From the NCBI GenBank assembly GCA_034231615.1, contig CM067317.1, positions 18,141,673 through 18,205,672 on the forward strand: a stretch of DNA of 64,000 nt, written 5' to 3'. The stretch is from Meghimatium bilineatum. Its lineage: Eukaryota > Mollusca > Gastropoda > Stylommatophora > Philomycidae. Under the pieces are notes generated by a model. It did no database searches and had not been told where the DNA came from. It worked only from the letters and a program-made list of their open reading frames with translations. Numbering within the stretch: the stretch's first letter is position 1; every line of letters begins with the position of its first letter. Shown here one piece after another: positions 33,576-45,512 of the stretch. The translations under genes were made by a program, and so were the position numbers.

Positions 33576-34800
33576 TAGCACGAGGGACATTCCCATAAGT
33601 GCTGCGCCCTCCGCTCCAGCAGCCATCCCAGTGTAGGTAGACTCATAGTTCCGGCCAGGTGTTGATTGTGTGATCTTCGGGACTTTCCAAAAAAATTACT
33701 TTTCCTCCCCTCACATCTGAATACTCCCATTTCTAAAATTCTCTGTATGTGTACGTTCTCAACCTCATTGGCATCATTTGCATCACGAAATGAATTTATT
33801 ACTGCCTTTATTAAATCTGCTTTATCTCTTCTCAGCAATGTGCCGTCTATCGCCGCATTGCCTGCCAGTAAGTCAGCTCTCTCATTTCCTCTGCCCCAGC
33901 ATGACCAGGGCAGTATATCCATGTAATGCTCTGGACAACTGAGTTGTTCAATAAGTCCCACCATTCTTTTCTTAGCATGAACTTTTCTATCTTGCGCAAC
34001 ATGCTTTAAGAGTCTGTGAGCATTACCGCGTGTGTTGATGTATCAGTTATCAACCAATTAAGAGCTGCTGTAACTCCCTCTATCCACATCCTCTTGCTCG
34101 ATGTGACAGTAGAATATGCTGAAGATTTCTCATCCAACTTCACACCGTTTCTGTAGGCAACAAAACCCCAACCGCTTTTATTTGTGTTTCTGCTAACAGA
34201 GCAATCTTTGTATATAATTATGTCTTGTGGTTTCGAGTGTAGTTGGGCGAGTTCTTGCGCTGTATCCTGTGCCGTGCATTTTCGACACGCTTTATCTAGT
34301 TGTATTATTACTTTAGTCAGTGATTTCTTCTCAGTGTCTACCTCCACCCATTCATGCTCTTTCCTATTTCTTCCAATTCACATACTATTCGCAGTGTGTC
34401 TTCAGCCTCTGCCATCCATGATCTGCCACGCTTGATTCGTTTTCCCTTTGACTCATCTAGACGATGGCGTAATGGGTGGTGGCTGTATTCTGTCACTTTA
34501 AGGTACGACTTAACTTGTGCTACCTGATGTCGCACTCTCATGCTAGGGAGATCAAGCAGAAATCTCATAGCAGAGATGGGTGTATCTCTAGTACACCCCA
34601 GTACCGCTCTCATTGCCTCATTTTGAACTTTTTCCAATCTATCGACTTGTGTCTGTGACAAAGTTAGTAGGCCGAGGCCATAATCTACTGCAGATAGCAC
34701 TACCACTTGCAGGAGCAGAAAAAGTACCCATTGCAGCATGCCGAAGGTCGCAATAACCTTGATAACACTGATCCCTCTTCTAGTCATCTGAATCATATTT
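33572..34800 (-). pseudogene. RNase H-bearing non-LTR element, family A copy 3
   Basis: Best preserved copy of family A. From 34800 down: SAVDYGLGLLTLSQTQVDRL, then VQNEAMRAVLGCTRDTPISA and KRIKRGRSWMAEAEDTLRIV (RT thumb and linker). The RNase H domain follows with IIIYKDCSVS (the usual TDGS changed but Asp kept), WIEGVTAALNWL (Glu), AVMLTDS (Asp), and in another frame WGRGNERADLLAG (Asp). The C-terminus is ENVHIQRILEMGVFRCEGRK, ending HLWECPSCY at 33572. It is split into three frames at about 34340 and 34000. The 5' RT core is missing. It sits in opposite orientation between two plus-strand RT fragments. Confidence 0.85.
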
Positions 34801-35004
34801 GTGACGTGCTTGTTGAATGAGAGACTTCTATCAAAGATTATCCCAAGATATTACAGGGCAGACATTGATATCAGATGACATGAAAGATAGTGCTTTCTTT
34901 GATAGATATCTTCAACAAACTAATCAGTGTGACTTAGATCAGCGCAAAGAAATGCTGCATATCTTGACATCCATCACGGATTTTAGGACCAAAGAAGACC
35001 AGCT

Positions 35005-35455
35005 TGCAGATTATCCAAATTATCTTCATTCTAACTATGTGCTACCAATGTCAAACATGGTCCCTTAACAACAAAACATAAGAGACAACTGGTTTCAACA
35101 GAGATAAGATGTCTGAGAAAAGCCACAGGAGTGACCAGAAGACACAGGATTAGAAACTATGACATAAGAGAAAGAGTAGGTGTCATATCAATTCTACAAT
35201 ACATACAAAACCAACAGATACAATGGTTTGGTCATCTGGAAAGAATGCCGTGTGATTCATTAGTTTATATAGCGTATATGAAGAGAGGAGAAGCAGAAAG
35301 AAAAGCCAGGGGTAGACCTAGAGTACGCTGGATCGACAACATCAAAGAGACATTACACGAACACCAAATAACATTATCTGAAGCTGCAAGAAAAGCGAGA
35401 AAAAGAACGTTGTATCTCCCTCGACACCCGTAAAGGGTACAAGAAGAAGGAAAGA
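35005..35455 (+). pseudogene. Non-LTR element C-terminal part
   Basis: Plus strand: IIQIIFILTMCYQCQTW (about 35010-35060, a diverged YGxxTW block), then TEIRCLRKATGVTRRHRIRN, YIQNQQIQWFGHLERMP, RKARGRPRVRWIDNIKETLH and a stop at 35431 after LPRHP. An AAGAAGAAGGAAAGAAGAA tail follows. The pattern CLRKATG...WFGH...GRPRVRW is the standard C-terminal region of RTE/CR1-like LINE proteins. It overlaps in coding position with the end of the fragment at 32923-33575, so the two are probably separate insertions. 34817-35000 is an unrecognised open stretch. Confidence 0.75.
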
Positions 35456-35863
35456 AGAATACGAATTGGTATATAAGCACGGTATTTGTGACGGCAACTT
35501 CTGTCAAATCCTTCTCCTTGTCAACAATTGTCAAACCTTTTAGATTCCCCTCCATCTCCTAGTGTTGACATAATGTAGGGAAAGTTCCTATATATAGTTG
35601 AACATGAGAGAACATCACATGAAATGGTCACAGATCTAGGAATATGGAGCTTCAGGTAGACACATAGTCTCATTAAAAACAATAATATTAGACTGTCATT
35701 CAGAGACCAGCATTATAGGGAACTACTTTAGAAAGAACACGGTCGATAGGATCGTCTTACAGGCTTTCATGCACACTCTCACAAGTCACAGTACAAGGGC
35801 AGACACGAAGTAACTAAGTAACATGATCCTGTTAATGTTCTCTGTTCTGACCTCACCAGTCCA
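35456..35863. other. No gene seen
   Basis: Spacer between the retroelement cluster and the start of the 10-kb repeated segment. Confidence 0.4.
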
Positions 35864-36339
35864 AAAATTGCCCATCTGGGACTGTGAGATGGCATCTTTC
35901 CAGAAGACTGTTCCTTGTGTGACACTGTGATATTTCATATCTAATTTAATTACTAAATATCATACTATTTCTAGACATGCTTGTCTCCAGAAAAAATAAA
36001 TCATAAAGAAAACAACTACATAAATAATGAAATGAGTTTATAATGAGCATACAACTTTTTCATCTTTCTTTTATTCACTTGCAGATCCCTGAGGAGCATA
36101 CGTCTTTAGCATACAATATCAATAGTAAATGGCTGTTATAAAAGTAAGAATTAATGTATAAATATATAATACTACTGTTATAACAGTGAAGGTGAATGTA
36201 AAGAAGAATATAAAGTAAAATAACATATAAAGCTCCGCTGTGCACGATTCCGAGTCGTATATTGATATGCGTTATTAGACCAGTCTATTTTATTGATCAC
36301 AGTATGCCTAGAGATAATGTGTGATAAAATATAGAAACA

Positions 36340-36400
36340 ATATTAATTAACGTTTCGGTCTAACACTTTCGTCAGAAACGATAACGAAACAATAATAAAA
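36340..36400 (-). other. CTGACGA...GAAAC motif, possible hammerhead-like core
   Basis: The minus strand reads TTTCTGACGAAAGTGTTAGA followed by CCGAAACGTTAATT. The spacing of CTGANGA and GAAA resembles the conserved core of hammerhead ribozymes found in some retroelements, but the central stem would be only two pairs long and I cannot draw stems I and III. Copy 2 contains this block twice. Confidence 0.2.
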
Positions 36401-37150
36401 TATGACTGAACAATTGTTAACAAGTATATTAAAATGAATATATAGCAAAATTGTGAACATCCCAAGAAAACATATATGATTGATCACGTTAACGTAGAAC
36501 AGACATTTATCCTTACAATGTTACTTTAGTGGTATGTATGTTTATTTCAAATGCCCAACGTTTGTTAGCATGCATCTCTCGTTTTGTATTTGTTTTTCCA
36601 ACACGTCTCCGTTCCTGCACTAAAGTGATACGTTTCTTATTTATATTATTAACTCATTCAAGAGTATATCATATGCTCCACTAACTGTGTATGCCCTTCA
36701 TATTTTTTGTATGTATAACAAGTTGCCGTTTATCTTTTATATGATCTGACAAAGGTGTAACGTGATTATTTATTTGAATATAACAATATAAAAGCATCGA
36801 GGATTTATTATTAAAGAATTTTTTTTTAATAATGATGCAGCAAACTCAATTTGAACCAAGTAGGATCAGATGGAACCGTCTCGCATCTTGAGCCAACAAA
36901 TGTTCCGTCTTCTACCACACGGCATCCCTAACATAAGACGTGAATTCAATAAATTCTTTGAACGTGTATATTTTCAATTCACTATTGTTATTTATTTGAA
37001 ATGATGACTCCAAAAATGTACTTTCTGTTCATATAATTTGTTCTATCGTGTACTGGTATGTGCAGAATTGAGACTCGGTCAAACGATCATATGTTATCTT
37101 ATATAATAAACACTACCCACAACGCATCAAATTCGATTTAGAAAATATTA

Positions 37151-37380
37151 TTTGATATTTAGGACTAACACATACGCTACACTGCTCCTACTTGATATGT
37201 AGAACCAACATAGTCTCTGAACTGCTCCTACTTGATATCTATAACAAATATATACGCTAAACTGCTCCTACTTGATATCTATAACAAATATATACGCTAA
37301 ACTGCTCCTACTTGATATCTATAACAAATATATACGCTAAACTGCTCCTACTTGATATGTATAACCAACAGATACGCTAA
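37151..37380. repeat. 40-bp tandem repeat, five full units (copy 1)
   Basis: ACTGCTCCTACTTGATAT begins at 37181, 37221, 37261, 37301 and 37341, with a diverged partial unit before. The equivalent array in copy 2 has three full units. Confidence 0.9.
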
Positions 37381-37727
37381 ATTACCTCTAAGATAGTACT
37401 TGTACAATTAGTAAAACATTACTCGTCTTGTTATTGGCAACGTAGCGTATTGCTAACTTTCACGTATGCTCACTTCCTTCTGTTTTGTGTAAAGTCGACA
37501 ATTTATTATTCCGATGTTCTTTCCATTTCATTATATCACGCAATCAAGCAGCAATTTTCTTGGTTTTTCTCTTACAACTCTTGTCTTTAAATTTTCATGT
37601 TGTTACTTTGTCTCAATCATCATCTCTATTCATGATGTATCTAAATTAAAAATGTTAACTTTCTCCTTCTGAAGTAAGTGAGAAGTTCAAGTTTATATGG
37701 GACTTCTTTCAAGATATATTTAAGCAA

Positions 37728-37985
37728 AAGCTCGGTAGCCTGAGCTTGCTTTCTATCACTGGGTTACAGTGTCCTAGGTTCGAAATCACAAACGGACACA
37801 CAAACTATCCGGGTTGTGATTTCTCGCTTGACACGACCACTCCTCCAGTAGACTCAGCTTTAAATGAGTATCTGACGCATGAGTTAGGGAAAGTAAAGAC
37901 GGCAAGGAAGGGAACTGACCACCCCACCTAATAGTTGCTGCGGCTTAGTACATGAAAAGTCATCTTCATCCCCAACGGCAGGTTG
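37728..37985 (+). mobile_element. tRNA-derived SINE-like element (copy 1)
   Basis: Starts with an A-box-like GCTCGGTAGCCTGAG, followed at tRNA-like distance by the B box AGGTTCGAAATC (37776-37787). A less AT-rich body follows (GGTTGTGATTTCTCGCTTGA, AAATGAGTATCTGACGCATG). This layout is that of a tRNA-headed SINE. The internal plus frame is not a gene. Family not identified. Confidence 0.6.
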
Positions 37986-38528
37986 CTGCAATGGAACATA
38001 TCTTTACCTAAGCAAAACTACTTAGTTTTTAAACACTACCAGTACTGGTAGAAAGAATTGGCAACCAGCAGTGCGTTTTTATGCACATACAAATTATTCT
38101 CTTCACACAATTATTCATGTATGGTGAACAGCGACAAGAGGGGGGGGGTGGTGTTTCAAGAACTACCTCTTCAGAAATAATAGGTAAATACTGAATTTGC
38201 ATTCAATATCAAAACACAATGAACTATACATATAATGCAAATGTGAAGGTTCTGAGGGGAAATTTAAATGTATCGTACTTTCTGATTATTGTAGAATAAT
38301 CATTATTATGTTAGGAGAACATGAAGATGTGATGTCTCAGCTTATTTTTAAATATTCTTTTATCTAGTGATTATCTATGGAACAATCGACGGAGGAATGA
38401 TCAATGAAAGATAAATAAGCGTCGAAACTTACATGATTTTTTTTCAAATTTCGTATGATTGAAAATTGAAATCGCTAGATAACTCTGGTGCACACAATTT
38501 TAAATCCAATCGGTAGAGAACTATGATG

Positions 38529-39985
38529 CTCACAATTAGTACTTCTATGGGGAGAGATCTCTGATGCTCACAATTAGTACTTCTATCGGTAGAGAACTCT
38601 GATGCTCACAATTAGTACTTCTATCGGTAGAGAACTCTGATGCTCACAATTAGTACTTCTATCGGTAGAGAACTCTGATGCTCACAATTAGTACTTCTAT
38701 CGGTAGAGAACTCTGATGCTCACAATTAGTACTTCTATCGGTAGAGATCTGTGATGCACACAATTAGTACTTCTATGGGGAGAGATCTCTGATGCTCACA
38801 ATTAGTACTTCTATGGGGAGAGATCTCTGATGCTCACAATTAGTACTTCTATGGGGAGAGATCTCTGATGCTCACAATTAGTACTTCTATGGGGAGAGAT
38901 CTCTGATGCTCACAATTAGTACTTCTATGGGGAGAGATCTCTGATGCTCACAATTAGTACTTCTATGGGGAGAGATCTCTGATGCTCACAATTAGTACTT
39001 CTATGGGGAGAGATCTCTGATGCTCACAATTAGTACTTCTATGGGGAGAGATCTCTGATGCTCACAATTAGTACTTCTATGGGGAGAGATCTCTGATGCT
39101 CACAATTAGTACTTCTATGGGGAGAGATCTCTGATGCTCACAATTAGTACTTCTATCGGTAGAGATCTGTGATGCACACAATTAGTACTTCTATGGGGAG
39201 AGATCTCTGATGCTCACAATTAGTACTTCTATGGGGAGAGATCTCTGATGCTCACAATTAGTACTTCTATGGGGAGAGATCTCTGATGCTCACAATTAGT
39301 ACTTCTATGGGTAGAGAACTCTGATGCTCACAATTAGTACTTCTATGGGGAGAGATCTCTGATGCTCACAATTAGTACTTCTATGGGGAGAGATCTCTGA
39401 TGCTCACAATTAGTACTTCTATGGGGAGAGATCTCTGATGCTCACAATTAGTACTTCTATGGGGAGAGATCTCTGATGCTCACAATTAGTACTTCTATGG
39501 GGAGAGATCTCTGATGCTCACAATTAGTACTTCTATGGGTAGAGAACTCTGATGCTCACAATAAGTACTTCTATGGGGAGAGATCTCTGATGCTCACAAT
39601 TAGTACTTCTATGGGGAGAGATCTCTGATGCTCACAATTAGTACTTCTATGGGGAGAGATCTCTGATGCTCACAATTAGTACTTCTATCGGTAGAGAACT
39701 CTGATGCTCACAATTAGTACTTCTATCGGTAGAGAACTCGGATGCACACAATTAGTACTTCTATTTGTAGAGAACTCGGATGCACATCATTAGTACTTCT
39801 ATCGGTAGAGAACTCGGATGCACATCATTAGTACTTCTATCGGTAGAGAACTCGGATGCACATCATTAGTACTTCTATCGGTAGAGAACTCGGATGCACA
39901 TCATTAGTACTTCTATCGATAGAGAACTCTGATGCTCACAATTAGTACTTCTATCGGTAGAGAACTCTGATGCACACAATGATTG
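38529..39985. repeat. 38-bp satellite array, ~38 units (copy 1)
   Basis: Units of CTCACAATTAGTACTTCTAT + 18 bp. Two subtypes are interspersed: CGGTAGAGAACTCTGATG and GGGGAGAGATCTCTGATG. A third, with CGGATGCACATCATTAG, occupies the right end. The GGGGAGA subtype makes up most of the middle. The matching array in copy 2 (49126-49549) has ~11 units with a single GGGGAGA unit. Confidence 0.97.
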
Positions 39986-40649
39986 CAGGTTACTAATTAT
40001 ATGTACATATGTACGTTTGTAAAATATAACGTTACTAATTGTAATACACGGATTAAATCATATAATTCTAAAACAAAGTAGTTTCATTAGAGAAGCTGCA
40101 CATTGCCTTCACTTTTTTTTTATGTATGAAGAATTCACTTATTTATTACGTTTTACTGGATATCCCAATCACTAAATCTGCTTTTATAATTTTCTTGGAT
40201 TGTTTGGTTTTATGAATATGAATAATGAAAAGATACACGATACATTTGTGTTTCCAGTGTCCTTTACTTGACAAAAGTTCATCATCTAAATCATAATTTA
40301 TTAATCAGGAAAACTACGGTGAAAAATGGAATCTTAGCAGCAGGAAGTAAAAATACTGCAAGAGAAAGTAACACATCATAAACTAAATGTGCTTGTAGAA
40401 CTATGTACCAACTCTTGTGATTCTGAAAGTAAGAATTTAATAAGACAAGTCATTCGTGAGAAACAAATCTCTTGTAACAACAGACAACGTATTTTTAATC
40501 TCAGACAGGAAGCCATCAAAATGTGATGTCCGTGCAGACACGGATAAATTGTGTTGGGAGTCAATAACCGGTTACGTTATAGATAGTTTAAAAAAATCTA
40601 GATCAATGATAATGCAATCTCAACATTGCTCAAGCACTAAACAAGAAGA

Positions 40650-41225
40650 AAACAAAGGTAATGGTTGTTTCAAAGAAATATACACCACAAAGATGCAGTA
40701 TTAATATCAACAGAGCAACATAAAATGATCAAGTGGATAACGCCGTGTATCTTGGCACCATTTCGACGTCAGATTGCCGGTGCTCCATTGAAATAAAGAT
40801 CCTGATAAATCAACACTTCAAAAACTGAGAAACATTATATGCAATGGATTACTATCAATGCATATGCAAATCTTGAGTGCTATGATGTTATCTCGAACCA
40901 ATTCATCTTTATGGATGCAGTTTATCATAGTTTATAATGGATGATAAACAAACAGCACAAAGTGACCTGGAGTCTACTGAGATGTGGTTTTTGCTAGGAA
41001 TGATGACCATTCTGTGGAATAAATTTAATGTTCAAGTCCTGAGATGCTCAAGTACAAAAGACAAAGTATAACAAAAGTTAGACGCTGGCAGTCACGATTT
41101 TTAGGGCATATGACGAGAAGACGAGAAAAACGTGAACATTTAGTAACCGCCTGAAAAATCAAGGGACGTTTGAGACATTGGAAGATACGGAGAAACGTTA
41201 CTGTGCTACAAGAGAATGTCACCAA
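40650..41225 (+). pseudogene. Old non-LTR RT C-terminal fragment (copy 1)
   Basis: Plus-strand traces in LINE order: TKVMVVSKKYTPQRCSININ (40652 on), a TAA, NAVYLGTISTSDCRCSIEIK (~40739), ESTEMWFLLGMMTILWNKFN (~40973), then in another frame VRRWQSRFLGHMTRRREKRE (~41075) and a stop in place of the next residue before KIKGRL. These match the KTKVM-YLG-EMW-FLGH-K(I/V)G series downstream of the YADD motif in RTE/CR1-like elements. At least four frame breaks are visible. 41226-41990 holds nothing recognised. Confidence 0.7.
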
Positions 41226-41990
41226 CAATCATAATCTCCTACTACACTCGTGTGTCACTTGATTGATTTAATCCTAACATACTTTTCGTACGTTTTAATC
41301 GACCAGATTATTTTCTCAAAATTGCAATGAATTGTCTATTGCCTTTTGCCAGGAGGTTAGTTATCCACTCATGCCGTTAAGCATAGGAGTGATTGTAGCT
41401 CGAGCTTGTGTTCCAATGCCAGGTGTTTCTTCTCCGCTGTGCTATGATCGTGTTTGTTCAATGGGTCCCTGACGGTTTCTATTGCAATGAATAAACTGTG
41501 AAATTGTGTATTATTAATTCATGTGACATTCTCTCCAAAATATAGTCTTCTTTATGCACGATTCTGGGAGAATTTACACGCCGCAGCCATGGGCATGTTT
41601 AAGAAATCTGAAATCCTGGTATAAATCGTAGTCTTGGGCGTCCCTTACTCCTGATACCAGCATTCATACATTATATTAATGTATCCATGATATGATGTCT
41701 CTTTATATAGCTAACATACATCAGCTTTCTTACTGTGATGATGTTTAGGAATCAATCATCTCATACATTTCATGTTTTTTCTCTTATGTGTTTGTCTTTT
41801 CTCGCTGTCAGTGGTGTTCTCAAAATCCTTCCAGCATTTCACTTCCAAGGCATCTACTAAAGGATGTTTCCTAAAGGGATATATTCACTTTTCTATACAA
41901 GTCCAAAAATGCACATATTCTCACCTACACACAATTATAAAGATAAAGATGCATAAAAAGAAATATATATCTACACAATGAGAACACTGT

Positions 41991-41998
41991 CTCTAAAC
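41991..41998. repeat. Target site duplication of hAT element, left (copy 1)
   Basis: CTCTAAAC directly before the element terminus CAGTG, repeated exactly at 44801-44808 directly after the other terminus. Confidence 0.85.
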
Positions 41999-42475
41999 CA
42001 GTGTTTCCAAACGTGCTCGATATGAACGCCCAAGTATCGATTTTGACTATAAGAATCTATGTCAGCGAGAAAAAGTTGGGGGTGCAGACGATGTAAATAG
42101 GATCCACGTGAGCGGCCCCATTAAGGAAGAGTATCATCACCATTTAGTCGTACGTAAATGACTTATTACACACAACACAAGTGTAGTATTACTTATAATA
42201 CTTATACTAAACATAGAAATGTCTATATATAATGTTTACTTAAATTGATCAAGTACCAATCAGTGTCGTAGTGTGCTACGTTCATGTACACGTTTATTTA
42301 AACATGTAATCATACAAGCAGCAACGCATCATGCACATAAAACCTGTCCAGATTTGTACCAAACACAAGTGCTGCTCAACATTTTAAAATGTCAGAAGAG
42401 AACAACAGTGGAAAATATTATCGCTTCAATTTCAAATAGAAACGATGATGATTTGCGGGCGCCGTCTTACTACAA

Positions 42476-43128
42476 CTCACTACTCATATAACTCACTACT
42501 CATATAACTCACTACTCATATAACTCACTACTCATATAACTCACTACTCATATAACTCACTACTGATATACCTCACTACTCATATAACTCACTACTCATA
42601 TAACTCACTACTCATATAACTCACTACTCATATAACTCATTACTCATATAACTCACTACTCATATAACTCACTACTCATATAACTCACTACTCATATAAC
42701 TCACTACTCATATAACTCACTACTCATATAACTCACTACTCATATAACTCACTACTCATATAACTCACTACTGATATACCTCACTACTCATATAACTCAC
42801 TACTCATATAACTCACTACTCATATAACTCACTACTCATATAACTCACTACTCATATAACTCACTACTCATATAACTCACTACTCATATAACTCACTACT
42901 CATATAACTCACTACTCATATAACTCACTACTCATATAACTCACTACTCATATAACTCACTACTCATATAACTCACTACTGATATACCTCACTACTCATA
43001 TAACTCACTACTCATATAACTCACTACTCATATAACTCACTACTCATATAACTCACTACTCATATAACTCACTACTCATATAACTCATTACTCATATAAC
43101 TCACTACTCATATAACTCACTACTCATA
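42476..43128. repeat. 16-bp satellite inside the hAT element (copy 1)
   Basis: About 41 units of CTCACTACTCATATAA. A CTGATATAC variant occurs at 42563, 42771 and 42979, exactly 208 bp (13 units) apart, and a CATTAC variant at 42636 and 43084. The variants show past duplication of multi-unit blocks. Confidence 0.97.
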
Positions 43129-43135
43129 GTCAAAT

Positions 43136-43760
43136 ATGGACAGTCCCAGTTTATCGGGGAACAGCTGTTTGTGGCAGTTGAAGAGATTAAAAACAGGTCT
43201 AAACAAGATTGCATATGATATGTTCAAAACAATTCCTTTAAGCAACAAGACAGTTCAAAGACGTATTGATGAAATGTGTCTGTTATTGAAAGCATATTGT
43301 ATAATTATCTTTAAGTGAAGAATTTCTCAATTCAACTGAACGAGTCAAAGTCGCATGGTAATGAAGAACTATTATTGGAATATGTTCGTTTCGTTGTGGA
43401 CAAAGAAAGCCATACATAATTACTCTTTATGGAACTGTATCAAAAGATACTAAAGGCAAACAAATATTCAGTGTTTTGAAAGATTATTTTAATGGAAAAA
43501 GCAAAACCATTATCAAATATAATATCGGCAGCAGCAAATTGTGCATGTTTGGACGCTATCGCAGCTCTTTAAGTCATTTAAAACAAAATGTACCCGAAGA
43601 GTTTGAAATTTACTGAGGCATTTATGGATAACATTTAGTAGCTAAACAGAAGTACGTTGACTCTCGAAAGGCTTATGTTTGTCAAATTATTTTCATTTTT
43701 TGAGAAGTTTCGAGTTTTTGGACGCTAAAGATCCCACTTTGTTATTTAAGGATTATTGAG
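43136..43760 (+). pseudogene. hAT (ZBED5-like) transposase remnant (copy 1)
   Basis: Fragments in the order expected for the ZBED5/Buster-like hAT transposase: IPLSNKTVQRRIDEM (43232-43276), then in another frame FSIQLNESKSHGNEELLLEY and VRFVVDKESH (43324 on), LLFMELYQK, LSNIISAAA (~43510), and SHLKQNVPEEFEIY, interrupted by a TGA where a Cys normally stands, then a TAA before HLVAK (~43640). The first catalytic Asp of the family's QLDES motif is Asn here. Several stops and frame changes make the gene dead. The C-terminal dimerisation region is not clearly readable in 43760-44800. The preceding frame 42273-42490 may be a further piece but is unassigned. Confidence 0.8.
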
Positions 43761-44800
43761 GATAACTTGCATGGTAAGCGTATGAATTTTTATCATTGCA
43801 GCTTTTCTTGACAGATTTAATCTCATGAAGCAAACAATTGATCGGTGCTAATTGTCCCATACCACAGTTCTTTCAAAATGGGATCATTAGCATTCAAAAA
43901 CTTTAAAATGGTCTCAAAAAGTAAAAATAATCGTGTTAATTATATAAATTTTTAGATCCAGCGCACTTCACTGTGGAGGAGAACTGGATGAAAGTCATCG
44001 TCATTTTCTGGACTGACAAACGCCCGGGAAATGACGTGTTGATCTACATTTAAAATTGAAATTTTCTTTCCACATACTTTAAATCTAGATGTGGGAATGT
44101 TTTAATTATGGAAAAACCACAGTGGATATTAATGGATACGGTGACCATGGAGAATCAGATGGCACATAACAGGAAGAGCTAATCGTAATTAGAGCTTAAT
44201 TAGAAATTAAGGTACAGTTCAGAACGGGTATCACCAGTTGTGGCTTCCAATATATATATATCAGTTGCTTATCCTGCATATTGGGCATAGTTGATTATCT
44301 CAAGAAAGTTTTTGATAGCTTTTCAACACGTGGAAAGAAAATGTATTGCCTCTTTCAACCTTCTTTAGATAAACAATACATCGAATGCAAACCACTGGGC
44401 GGAAAGATTTAAGATTATGTCTCACTAGTGTGAAGAAAATTTGAACAATTGCTATCAGACCATCAGATTCATTCCTCTCAGTATTAGTATTATTTGTGTA
44501 TTAAATTTGTATAAGAATTTTACTAGGTTCTGATTTGTTTCGTTCCAAATTCAAACATGTGCTTGCATTGTGTGTCCTCTCAAAAACATTATAAATAAAA
44601 ATTGTACATGATCTATTATTTTTTACAATTCTCCACTGAAGAAAAAAAACACATATTACAGTTAGAATAAAGGTTGCAGCTGTCAAAAACACATTTTAAG
44701 TGAACATGTTTAGATAAATACAATTTTGAATATGCAGAGGTATACTGAAGACAAAAAATCGGCAAGGCGTTAATATGACAAAAACGTTTTGGAACCACTG

Positions 44801-44808
44801 CTCTAAAC
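44801..44808. repeat. Target site duplication of hAT element, right (copy 1)
   Basis: CTCTAAAC directly after the terminus CCACTG. Confidence 0.85.
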
Positions 44809-45512
44809 GAACTCTATGCACAAGGTCAAGGTCGTTTAAGAAAACTATGATAAACATCATGGAGAACACAAGAGAAAGACAAAAGACCAGCAGCAAAAGG
44901 AAATGAAGTAGAATTGCCTATAACACGAGCCAAGCTGTGTCAACCTCAATCAGGTGAATTACGACTCAGTTTTGGAGCCTGACACAAAATCATATACTGA
45001 GATAAGTGACCTATACTTGTATGTGTTGTGTTATCTTACTTATTCCTATCTCCCTCCGCATCGTTCACTTGTTCATCCACCGGTTCCTGTTATGTTCCTA
45101 TCTTATCTTGCTTGGCACTTCCTATTCTGTAATCTCATTTTAATCGGGTCAATCTCCTATTTCTACCAGCGACACACAATATGCACTTTTCTATACAAGA
45201 TGTTACATCTGTCTGTTGTCTTTCGTCCTGAGGAATATCTTTTAGTCAAAATGTCGCCTGTCATAATAGCTCGTTGCTAGTACTTTTTTCATTTATAAAT
45301 ATTGGTTGCTCTTTCATATATTTCCATTAAAAGATTATTTGCCCTATATTGCCCCAGTGCAGGCATTACCAAGATCGGATTGTTTCCCGTCACTGTTGTT
45401 TTATGTCGATTTTAAGAACTGTCTCCTTCGGTAGCAAACAGCTTATACATACTGTTGTGGAGTTTTGATATATTATATTATGTACATACAGAGTTTATAC
45501 CACATATAAGTA

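Larger units (their letters stand above)
41999..44800 (+). mobile_element. hAT DNA transposon with intact termini (copy 1)
   Basis: 2,802-bp element. The left end CAGTGTTTCCAAACGT and the right end ACGTTTTGGAACCACTG are imperfect terminal inverted repeats of about 16-17 bp starting CAGTG, and perfect 8-bp duplications CTCTAAAC flank both. Eight-base target duplications and CAGTG-type ends are hallmarks of hAT elements. Inside is a broken ZBED5-like transposase on the plus strand and a 16-bp satellite of ~650 bp. The copy after the gap is 51570-54404. Confidence 0.88.

Noticed and set aside
38529-39985. CRISPR-like or centromeric satellite
   Set aside because: There are no spacers. The 38-bp unit and ~1.5-kb extent are too small to argue for a centromere.
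44954-45280. 108-codon frame present in both copies of the duplicated segment
   Set aside because: The conservation only reflects assembly duplication. The hydrophobic composition of AT/pyrimidine-rich DNA explains the frame, and no family is recognised.
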